Assembly (NCBI GenBank): GCA_017959645.1
Contig: JAGDAE010000134.1
Coordinates: forward strand, 1 to 5,011
Direction of reading: 5' to 3'
Source: Kiritimatiellia bacterium
GTDB taxonomy: Bacteria > Verrucomicrobiota > Kiritimatiellia > RFP12 > UBA1067
DNA length: 5,011 nt
Position 1 is the stretch's first letter. The number at the start of each line of letters is the position of its first letter. A model generated the notes under the pieces. That model made no database searches. It saw only the letters and a list, made by a program, of their open reading frames with translations, and had not been told where the DNA came from. This document shows, one piece after another, positions 1 to 5,011 of this stretch. The position numbers were made by a program, and so were the translations under genes.

Positions 1-74
1 CGCGCACCACAAAGCGCGGACTCTGGGCGGACAAAAACCCCGTGAATCCCCACGACTGGCGCAAATCGCACTGA
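1..74 (+). CDS. C-terminal end of a probable SNase-like (thermonuclease family) protein, 5' truncated
   Basis: Reading from base 3 gives 23 codons that end at a TGA at 72-74; the gene begins before the window. The visible tail contains GLWADKNPVNPHDWRK. This closely resembles the usual C-terminus of staphylococcal-nuclease-like proteins, where a helix ends in a GLW-A-D/P-N-P-x-x-P-(W/H)-x-W-R-K type motif. Family members are Ca2+-dependent, often secreted or lipid-anchored, sugar-nonspecific nucleases of about 150-200 residues. The catalytic Arg/Glu/Arg residues would lie upstream and cannot be seen. The gene runs toward the minus-strand block. The same bases are open in another frame up to 355, but that frame has no recognisable protein character. 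The call rests on one short motif. Confidence 0.55.
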   Translation, partial: RTTKRGLWADKNPVNPHDWRKSH

Positions 75-88
75 TTGCGGCTTCCTCC

Positions 89-110
89 TATATGAAACCG
101 CGAAATGAGA
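89..110. repeat. Detached copy of the 22-bp repeat unit
   Basis: TATATG at 89-94 starts a unit-like segment. The 15-base string TATGAAACCGCGAAA at 91-105 recurs exactly at 163-177 in the second unit of the downstream array. Exactly 72 bases separate the two copies. The stretch between them (111-138) is GC-rich and does not follow the repeat, so either the array was interrupted or this copy diverged separately. Confidence 0.6.
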
Positions 111-138
111 AGCGGCCGGCGCGCGCCGCCACCCCCCT

Positions 139-269
139 TCTGCAAATCCGCGAAAGCCCTGCTATGAAACCGCGAAAGCCCTCATATGAATCTGAAAAGC
201 CCTCATATGTTTTCGCCCTTGCCCCCATATGTTTTCCCGAAACCCCTCATATGTTTTTCCGGGCGAAAG
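139..269. repeat. Six-unit tandem repeat, period 21-22 bp, with phased CATATG
   Basis: Six consecutive units can be laid out at 139-160, 161-182, 183-203, 204-225, 226-247 and 248-269, with lengths 22, 22, 21, 22, 22 and 22. Units 3-6 begin with an exact CATATG (183, 204, 226, 248); unit 2 begins GCTATG and unit 1 is diverged. Units 1-5 end in a C-rich block, CCCT or CCCC. Units 1 and 2 share CCGCGAAAGCCCT, whereas units 4-6 have TTTT after CATATG. TTTCGCCC at 211-218 is the exact inverse complement of GGGCGAAA at 261-268. The array lies between two converging gene ends, so a promoter role is not the obvious reading. The period is too short for a CRISPR and there are no unique spacers. Function is unknown: candidates are a minisatellite, a protein-binding array, or a 3'-end RNA structure. 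Confidence 0.75.
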
Positions 270-327
270 GTCGTCTATCGGGAATAGCCGCTTTTGGAAT
301 CCGGCCTCCCCTTTTAGCTTTTGGTTT

Positions 328-1152
328 TCAGCCCCGGTACTCGATCTTCGCGTAGCCGCTCCGTTCGACACCGCGCGGATATTTCAAGGCGGAAAGTCCA
401 AAGAGCATCGCCTGGAACGGGCGGCCGGTCTTCACGCCTGCAAGCCGCTCGACGAAACCCGGCAGTTCACGCTCGATCATCCCCAGAAAGCCGAGCCAGC
501 ATGTCGCGATTCCGTTCGCGTTCGCGAGCAGTTCGAAATTGGAGCACGCGATCGTGACGTCTTCGTCCGGCGTCTTGACTTCGGGGTTGGAGGTATCGGA
601 CGAAACGATCAGAAGTCCGCTCGCCCCGCGGAAGAACATATCCTCGGCCCCCTTGCGCATCCTGATTGCAGGCACGGCGAACCAGCGCGGCAGCATTTTT
701 CCCCACGGGCTGGCCGCGATATCGAGAAACTTCCCGCGCATTGCATCCATCGCCTCGCGGTCGGGGAAGCAGGTGAAGACGAGCGAGCGGGCGTTGCAGC
801 CGGTCGGCGAATTGCCGAGCAGCGAGAGCACGCGGTCCAGAACGGCGCGGTCGACGCTCTCGCGACGGAATTTTCTCGTCGAACGTCGCAGGACGATCCA
901 GTTGGCGACCTCGTCGGCGGACGGCAATCGCGCCCCCTGGGCGCTCACGCAACCGCCGGCGCCCCGACCGTCGAGCGCCACCGCGCCAGACGGACATGTC
1001 GCCAGACAATGCTGGCATCGCATGCAGCGCGACGGCGAAGCCATCGCCGGAAAGCCGTCATCGCCGGCCGACAGCGCGCGAAAAGCGCAGTCCTTTACAC
1101 ACGCGCCGCATTTGACGCACCGTGCGCGGTCTACCGAAAACAATTCTCCCAT
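328..1152 (-). CDS. Nitroreductase family flavoprotein with N-terminal 2x[4Fe-4S] ferredoxin domain
   Basis: A 274-residue protein, probably a cytoplasmic FMN-dependent oxidoreductase with its own electron-entry domain. Residues 1-60 form a bacterial ferredoxin module. Cluster 1 cysteines are C12, C15, C18 and C22; cluster 2 cysteines are C43, C46, C49 and C53, the last in the usual CP pair, while C22 is followed by Ala instead. From about residue 82 the nitroreductase fold follows: RRSTRKF at 89-95 (typical FMN-phosphate contact), SPTGCNARS at 115-123, and the helix CSNFELLANANGIATCWLGF at 203-222. The C-terminal strand FGLSALKYPR (251-260) resembles the family's usual ending. The ATG at 1150-1152 is 7 bases after the upstream FabZ stop and follows GAAGG with a 4-base spacer, or AAGGG with 10, which supports this start. 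Fusions of this type are common in anaerobes and act on quinones, nitro compounds or unknown substrates. The substrate cannot be inferred here. It is the last gene of the block. Confidence 0.93.
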   Translation of the reverse strand: MGELFSVDRARCVKCGACVKDCAFRALSAGDDGFPAMASPSRCMRCQHCLATCPSGAVALDGRGAGGCVSAQGARLPSADEVANWIVLRRSTRKFRRESVDRAVLDRVLSLLGNSPTGCNARSLVFTCFPDREAMDAMRGKFLDIAASPWGKMLPRWFAVPAIRMRKGAEDMFFRGASGLLIVSSDTSNPEVKTPDEDVTIACSNFELLANANGIATCWLGFLGMIERELPGFVERLAGVKTGRPFQAMLFGLSALKYPRGVERSGYAKIEYRG

Positions 1153-1156
1153 GACG

Positions 1157-1167
1157 CCTTCACCCTT
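1157..1167 (-). promoter_or_regulatory. Ribosome binding site of the ferredoxin-nitroreductase gene
   Basis: On the minus strand AAGGGTGAAGG ends 4 bases before the ATG at 1152. It contains two possible Shine-Dalgarno cores, AAGGG and GAAGG. It overlaps the last codons and the TGA stop of the FabZ gene, so ribosomes finishing FabZ would be placed directly on it. It is one of the better such sites in the block. Confidence 0.55.
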
Positions 1168-1603
1168 TACGCGCGACGCAGAAAATGTCCGCCTCTGCCG
1201 CGATCTCGCCGCCGACCTCGCCGCGGACGTGGAACTTTCCCATGCCGTGTCCGACCTTCAGGACCTGGGCATGCGTCGTGAACGTGTCGCCAGGGCGCAC
1301 CTGCCGGCGGAAGCGGACGTTGTCGGCGCCGGCGAACAGCATGATTTCGGACTTGTCGACAATCGCGCCGTCGCGATGGAGGGCGAGAACGCCGGCGGCG
1401 GCAGACTGCGCCATCGCCTCGAGCAGAATGACGCCGGGCACTATCGGATATTCAGGAAAGTGTCCTCTGAAAAAATCCCTCTCCGGGCCGAACGTCACCG
1501 TTCCGACCGACGATTTTTCGCCGGCCTCGACGACGCGGTCGAGAAACAGAAACGGCTCGCGGTGCGGCAACACGTCAATTCCATTCACGGTATCTTTTCC
1601 CAT
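1160..1603 (-). CDS. fabZ: 3-hydroxyacyl-ACP dehydratase, FabZ type
   Basis: A 147-residue protein with the normal length and single hot-dog fold of FabZ. It dehydrates (3R)-hydroxyacyl-ACP to trans-2-enoyl-ACP in fatty acid elongation, in the cytosol, usually as a hexamer. LPHREPFLFLDRV at 12-24 is the family's N-terminal signature. GHFPEYPIVPGVILLEAMAQ (47-66) holds the active-site pair, expected to be H48 and E62. The later FRRQVRPGD segment (98-106) is also typical. The same frame stays open upstream, but that stretch is antisense-like or shadow sequence of the preceding gene. The ATG at 1601-1603 gives the expected N-terminus, although only a weak GGGA precedes it. The start overlaps the end of the membrane-protein gene by 19 bases. 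No other fatty acid genes lie nearby, so whether this is the housekeeping enzyme or a pathway-specific paralogue is open; the gene symbol refers to the family. Confidence 0.93.
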   Translation of the reverse strand: MGKDTVNGIDVLPHREPFLFLDRVVEAGEKSSVGTVTFGPERDFFRGHFPEYPIVPGVILLEAMAQSAAAGVLALHRDGAIVDKSEIMLFAGADNVRFRRQVRPGDTFTTHAQVLKVGHGMGKFHVRGEVGGEIAAEADIFCVARKG

Positions 1604-2094
1604 CTTGTTTTCCCGTTTTCGATTTTTCCGAGCAACTCCTCGAATTCCTTCACGCCGCGATGGTGCCACGCGTCGAGTTTGACGACCTGCTTTCCGAGCC
1701 GCAGAAAGAGAATCTGCTTTTTCGCCCACTGCGAGCGGTCGGCGGAAAGGATATCGCCGTACGCGAACCGCCTGCCGCCGGCAACGAAGCCGTTTTCGTC
1801 CCACTCGAAGCGAAAGCGCGCGGATGCGAGCAGCCCGAGGACGATCCACACCGAGGCGACGAAGCAGAGCGACATGAACCCGATCTGGCTCTGTATCTTC
1901 TGCCGTTTGAACGCCTCGAGATCGGTTCCCTCCTGCGGCGGCGCACCTTCTATCGATTCGTAGAGCGCGGCCGGGTCGCTGTTCGGGTAGCCGGCGAAAC
2001 CGTCGTAGCCGAACCAGCATCCCAGCCCGGCCATCAACAGCGCCACGAACGCGTGGCGCACGAAGTATTCGCGGTTTACGGCAAGTTTATTCAT
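1585..2094 (-). CDS. Small membrane protein, two predicted TM helices, unknown function
   Basis: A 169-residue protein that I do not recognise as a named family. Two hydrophobic stretches are visible, about residues 14-32 (FVALLMAGLGCWFGYDGF region) and 70-91 (IGFMSLCFVASVWIVLGLL region). They are separated by a roughly 40-residue polar loop containing YPNSDPAALYESIEG. The C-terminal part, from about 95, is soluble and looks like a run of short beta strands followed by a helix: FEWDENGFVAG, FAYGDILSADRSQWAKK, ILFLRLGKQVVKLD, and HHRGVKEFEELLGKI. That pattern recalls the PH-like soluble domains found behind paired TM helices in many bacterial membrane proteins, but this is only structural resemblance. 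The ATG at 2092-2094 forms an ATGA overlap with the stop of the mutarotase gene, and the 3' end overlaps FabZ by 19 bases. Both overlaps support a real, coupled gene. Confidence 0.8.
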   Translation of the reverse strand: MNKLAVNREYFVRHAFVALLMAGLGCWFGYDGFAGYPNSDPAALYESIEGAPPQEGTDLEAFKRQKIQSQIGFMSLCFVASVWIVLGLLASARFRFEWDENGFVAGGRRFAYGDILSADRSQWAKKQILFLRLGKQVVKLDAWHHRGVKEFEELLGKIENGKTRWEKIP

Positions 2095-2990
2095 AGGTAG
2101 TTCGCCTGTATCGCGACCAAAAGCTCAGAACTTTCGCCGGGGGCGAGCTCCCCCTCCGGCTTCGGCCAGCCGGTGACCGGTTCGACGCAGAGAAACTTTC
2201 GCCAATCGCCGGGGGCGAGATCGTGGAAACCCTCGCTCGTACCGGGATTCCACACCACCGCCTTGCGCGTCCCCGACGATACCATCGCCAGCGCCCTGCC
2301 GAGCCCGGGATCGACCAGCACCAGTTCGTGCTTCGGCGCATCCGGCAGACCGAAGACATGGTCGGTCGCGGTGTTCGCCAGAAGATCGCCGGTCTGCACG
2401 TGTTCCGTCATGTCGTCGGCGTATATGTAGCCGAGCCCGTCCAGTCCGCGTACGCTGACCCCGTCGCGATCGCGAACCAGAAAATACGGATGAAACGCCA
2501 TCGTGAAGGCGAAAGGACGCTCGCCGGTGTTCTTCGTGACGAGCCGGAGATTGAGTTTCATCGAGACGGAAACCTTCAGCTCGAGATCGAAATCGTGCGG
2601 CCAAAGCGCCCTCGTATCGTCCGACGACCTCATCCCGAGCGTGATCTCGGTCATTTCCTCGGAGTAGGAGCTACCGCGCACCTCGAACGGCATCACTCTG
2701 GCGAAGCCGTGCCCGCTCATCCCTTCGATCGCCAGCTTTCCGAACTGCGGCCAGCACACCGGGATGCCTCCATAGACGGTCTCGCCCCTGGCGTAGTCGC
2801 GCTTGGCGCTCCTGAACAGCACCTCGCCGAATCCGGTCGGGCGGTACGAAAGAGTGTTGCCGCCCAAGAGCGCGACCGTGGCGCTGCCGTATTTGTTGGC
2901 CAGAACCGCCTCGGGGCAGCCGCCCAGACCCCGGCGGAAGACGAGCCGCCCCGGCGCGCCGAAACGGCGATCGAGTTCTTCCGGCGTCAT
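2091..2990 (-). CDS. Glucose-6-phosphate 1-epimerase-like aldose mutarotase (YeaD/Gal_mutarotase family)
   Basis: A 299-residue protein of about the usual length for D-hexose-6-phosphate mutarotases, which interconvert alpha and beta anomers of hexose 6-phosphates in the cytosol. Visible signatures in order are GGIPVCWPQFG (74-84), SGHGFAR (92-98), FHPYF (166-170) with the likely catalytic H167, VVWNPG (245-250), and FLCVEPV (266-272) with the likely catalytic base E270. The GGIPVCWPQFG and WNP...CVEP pair is typical of the YeaD branch more than of GalM. The frame is open far upstream, through the rhamnosidase, but the ATG at 2988-2990 is preferred: it gives the family N-terminus, sits in an ATGA overlap with the rhamnosidase stop, and has GAGG at 2998-3001 with a 7-base spacer. 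The partner hydrolase suggests a role in using released sugar, though the true substrate is unknown. Confidence 0.9.
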   Translation of the reverse strand: MTPEELDRRFGAPGRLVFRRGLGGCPEAVLANKYGSATVALLGGNTLSYRPTGFGEVLFRSAKRDYARGETVYGGIPVCWPQFGKLAIEGMSGHGFARVMPFEVRGSSYSEEMTEITLGMRSSDDTRALWPHDFDLELKVSVSMKLNLRLVTKNTGERPFAFTMAFHPYFLVRDRDGVSVRGLDGLGYIYADDMTEHVQTGDLLANTATDHVFGLPDAPKHELVLVDPGLGRALAMVSSGTRKAVVWNPGTSEGFHDLAPGDWRKFLCVEPVTGWPKPEGELAPGESSELLVAIQANYL

Positions 2991-5011
2991 TTCGCCGCCT
3001 CGCGCACGATCTTGTGGCTGCCGGCCATGTACACGGCGTCGGGCTCGCCCTCGAGCCGCACTATCGCCTTCGCGCCATCGGGAACCGTGAAATTCCATAT
3101 CCACAGGTCGCCGTCGTACTCCCACGCGCTCTTTATCAACCCGGCGGCGGAATCGTATTCGGCCTCGACGCTGCCGATTCTGCGGTCTGGGCGAGGAGCC
3201 ATGACCACCGTCCTGAAGCCGGGGTCTGCGGTCGTCGAGGCGATGCCGGCCATCGTCTTGTACATCCACGCGAGAACCGAGCCGTATGCGTAGTGGTTGA
3301 AGCTGTTCATCCCGACCGGACCGAACCCGTTCTCCTTCGTGTAGCTGTTCCAGCGCTCCCATATCGTCGTAGCGCCCTGGTCGACCGAGTAGAGCCAGCT
3401 CGGGTTCTTGTGCTGCAGAAGAAGCGTGTAGGCGACGTCGCTGGCGCCGATTTCGGTAAGCGTATCCATGATGAAGCCGGTTCCGAGAAAACCGGTCTGG
3501 AGGCAGTCGCCGTGTTCGCGTATCGACTTGAGCAGCAGTTCCTTCGTCGCCTCGCGCGCCTTGCCTTCGACCACACCGAACCTGAGCGCGAAGATGCACG
3601 CGGTCTGCAGATGGCGCATCGGCTTGAGCAGCAGGCCGTCGTCCTCGACATAGGTCTTGCGGATGTATTCCATCGCGCGCGCGGCCGAGGAGCGGAAATA
3701 GCGCGCCTCGGCGCCCTTGCCGACGGCATCGGCCATTTCGGACATCATCTTCGCGTCGGAATGCCAGTAGCATGCGGCCAGGAATTCGCGGTACGCGATT
3801 GCGTCGGGATCGTTCTGCCACTTCCACCAACCGCCGAATTCGTTGCCGCACGTCTCGAAAGTCTCGTACGACAGCCAGTCGGCGTAGGTGTAGTGCCTGT
3901 CGTCGTATTTGTACTTAGTCTCGTCGAGCTTGCGCACGAATTTCGCCATCGCCTCGAAATTGTCCTCGACGATCCTGGTGTCGCCGAACTGTTTCCACAC
4001 CGTCCACGGAACGATCACCCCGGCGTCTGCCCATCCCAGATTGAACGTCTCGTTGCCGTACTGCGCCAGCGGCGCGACGGACGGAAACCCGCCGTCGTCG
4101 TCACGGCTGTCGGACATGTCGCGCATCCACTTTTCGAGGAAGCGGCTCGTGTCGGCGTTGAACGACCCGGCCTCGCAGAACACCTGCGTATCGGCGGTCC
4201 AGCCGAGACGCTCGTTGCGCTGCGGGCAGTCGGTGGGAACCGACAGGTAGTTCGACAGCTGCCCCCAGTAGATGTTGGAGACGAGCTTGTTCACGTCTTC
4301 GACGCCAGTCGAGATGCGGCCCTTCTCCATCTCTTTCGAAATCGACGTCACCGGTATCGACGCGATCGCCTTGAACTTCACCGTGTCCGTGGCCGAGACC
4401 GAGATGTAGCGGTAGCCGAAGAAAGTGTGGGTCGGGAAGTACACCTGCCACTCCTCGCCGTCTTTCGGCCTGCCGAAAATGTACCTTATTCTCATTCCGC
4501 GGTCGGGAACGCGCAGGTTTTCGCGGTAGGCACTGCCGGCCGGGCCGTCGTTTCCGCGCGAACGTTCGCCGTTGCCGTCGTTCAGCATCTCCGCCGGCAG
4601 ACAGGTGAGCGCCGTTCCTTCCGCGGCGGCGAACGCGAACGCCGGCACCGCCGCAGCGTTCTGCCCGAAATCGACGACCAGCGTCTCGCCCTTGAAAAGC
4701 TCGATCTCCTCGCCCTCCGCGTAGCTGCGGAGTTTGCGCACCGTGCCGAATATCTCCGGAGCGTCTTGCGTCGCTTTTTCCGCACCCTTGGTTCCGCGCC
4801 AGACGTATGCCTCGACCGGCTTGAGCGCGAGATCGAACCGGCGACGTATCTCGGCGCCATCGCTGGGCAGTATCTCGCCGCCGAATTCGGCGTTGGCGAC
4901 CGGCTGCTTCAGGAACGGCGAGCCGGAATAAGGCGGCGCGATTCTGGCGTCGCATTCCTCGCCGTCGAAGATCGCGGCGTGGACGATGTTGCCGGCTACG
5001 GCAGCCTTCCA
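2987..5011 (-). CDS. GH78 alpha-L-rhamnosidase-type glycoside hydrolase, 5' truncated by window edge
   Basis: The frame is open from base 5011 to the TGA at 2987-2989, giving 674 visible residues; family members are often about 900-1000, so the N-terminus and any signal peptide are missing. An internal GTG at 4739-4741 is not the true start, because conserved sequence continues upstream. Numbered from the edge, residues 1-70 contain FDGEECDAR (15-23), typical of the N-terminal rhamnosidase domain. VVDFGQN (112-118) marks the concanavalin-like domain. The (alpha/alpha)6 catalytic domain follows, with DCPQRNERLGWTAD (261-274), GWADAGVIVPWTVW (326-339), GATTIWERWNSY (546-557) and MNSFNHYAYGSV (568-579), then a beta-sandwich tail. 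By analogy with studied GH78 enzymes, D261, E267 (general acid), D274 and E552 (base) form the active site; all are present. The enzyme should release terminal alpha-L-rhamnose from plant or microbial glycans. GH78 relatives with other substrates exist, so specificity is inferred. Confidence 0.93.
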   Translation of the reverse strand, partial: WKAAVAGNIVHAAIFDGEECDARIAPPYSGSPFLKQPVANAEFGGEILPSDGAEIRRRFDLALKPVEAYVWRGTKGAEKATQDAPEIFGTVRKLRSYAEGEEIELFKGETLVVDFGQNAAAVPAFAFAAAEGTALTCLPAEMLNDGNGERSRGNDGPAGSAYRENLRVPDRGMRIRYIFGRPKDGEEWQVYFPTHTFFGYRYISVSATDTVKFKAIASIPVTSISKEMEKGRISTGVEDVNKLVSNIYWGQLSNYLSVPTDCPQRNERLGWTADTQVFCEAGSFNADTSRFLEKWMRDMSDSRDDDGGFPSVAPLAQYGNETFNLGWADAGVIVPWTVWKQFGDTRIVEDNFEAMAKFVRKLDETKYKYDDRHYTYADWLSYETFETCGNEFGGWWKWQNDPDAIAYREFLAACYWHSDAKMMSEMADAVGKGAEARYFRSSAARAMEYIRKTYVEDDGLLLKPMRHLQTACIFALRFGVVEGKAREATKELLLKSIREHGDCLQTGFLGTGFIMDTLTEIGASDVAYTLLLQHKNPSWLYSVDQGATTIWERWNSYTKENGFGPVGMNSFNHYAYGSVLAWMYKTMAGIASTTADPGFRTVVMAPRPDRRIGSVEAEYDSAAGLIKSAWEYDGDLWIWNFTVPDGAKAIVRLEGEPDAVYMAGSHKIVREAAK

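Noticed and set aside
60..79. Hairpin CGCAA(A)TC / GATTGCG across the stop of the plus-strand gene as an intrinsic terminator
   Set aside because: The seven-pair stem has a bulged A and no T tract follows (GCTTCCTCC), so it does not meet the usual terminator pattern.
139..269. CRISPR array
   Set aside because: Units of 21-22 bases follow each other without unique spacers, and no cas gene is present.
287..330. GCCG/CGGC stem followed by T-rich sequence as a terminator
   Set aside because: The stem is only four pairs with an 11-base loop, and the T runs are interrupted and start several bases later; this is not enough to call a terminator.
162..371. Small minus-strand open frame reading through the repeats with HMRAF repeated twice
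   Set aside because: It begins inside the nitroreductase gene in another frame and lacks a ribosome binding site in a sensible place. The repeated peptide is a simple result of the 21-22 bp DNA repeat.
229..1281. Long open frame on the plus strand, 350 codons
   Set aside because: It lies opposite the ferredoxin-nitroreductase and part of FabZ, both of which have clear motifs. Its translation is rich in Arg, Ala and His with no domain pattern, as expected for the reverse of GC-rich coding sequence.
539..1963. Long open frame on the plus strand, 474 codons
   Set aside because: It is antisense to three minus-strand genes, has low-complexity Arg/Ser-rich translation and no recognisable motif. 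High GC makes stops rare in the opposite frames.
1604..2020. Possible N-terminal extension of FabZ
   Set aside because: It would overlap most of the membrane-protein gene and would place an Arg-rich segment before the conserved LPHREPF motif. FabZ proteins normally start just before that motif.
2223..3293. Long open frame on the plus strand, 356 codons
   Set aside because: It is antisense to the mutarotase and the end of the rhamnosidase, both strongly supported; no family features are seen in it.
2991..3851. Possible N-terminal extension of the mutarotase, as its frame stays open across the rhamnosidase
   Set aside because: The extension is Arg-rich shadow sequence of the rhamnosidase frame. 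The ATG at 2988-2990 with GAGG upstream and an ATGA overlap gives a normal-length protein.

Overview
The window is GC-rich, densely coded bacterial DNA. It is dominated by one head-to-tail block of five genes on the minus strand, entering from the right edge and ending near position 328. Read in transcription order (right to left) these are: a GH78 alpha-L-rhamnosidase-type glycoside hydrolase whose 5' end lies outside the window (2987-5011), a glucose-6-phosphate 1-epimerase-like aldose mutarotase (2091-2990), a small two-helix membrane protein of unknown function (1585-2094), a FabZ-type 3-hydroxyacyl-ACP dehydratase (1160-1603), and a nitroreductase-fold flavoprotein with an N-terminal 2x[4Fe-4S] ferredoxin domain (328-1152). 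The first two junctions are 4-base ATGA stop/start overlaps, the third is a 19-base overlap and the last is a 7-base gap. A single translationally coupled transcript is therefore the simplest reading; its promoter is outside the window.

The left edge (1-74) holds what looks like the last 23 codons of a plus-strand gene. Its C-terminal signature resembles that of staphylococcal-nuclease-like (thermonuclease) proteins. This gene converges on the minus-strand block, and the roughly 250-base gap between the two 3' ends contains the least ordinary part of the window. That is a six-unit tandem repeat with a period of 21-22 bases (about 139-269), with a CATATG hexamer or a near variant at the same place in five units, plus a detached related copy at 89-110.

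Functionally, the rhamnosidase and the mutarotase fit together as glycan deconstruction and sugar interconversion. FabZ and the ferredoxin-nitroreductase point to acyl-chain and redox chemistry, and nothing in the sequence links them directly to sugar use. No rhamnose isomerase, kinase or aldolase, transporter or regulator is visible.

The organism cannot be fixed from this sequence. High GC, a GH78 enzyme, weak Shine-Dalgarno sequences at some starts, and a ferredoxin-nitroreductase typical of anaerobes would fit a polysaccharide-degrading anaerobe, for example of the Planctomycetes-Verrucomicrobia-Lentisphaerae-Kiritimatiellae group. This is an inference with low confidence. I found no clear new multi-gene system; most of the window is ordinary metabolic coding sequence.
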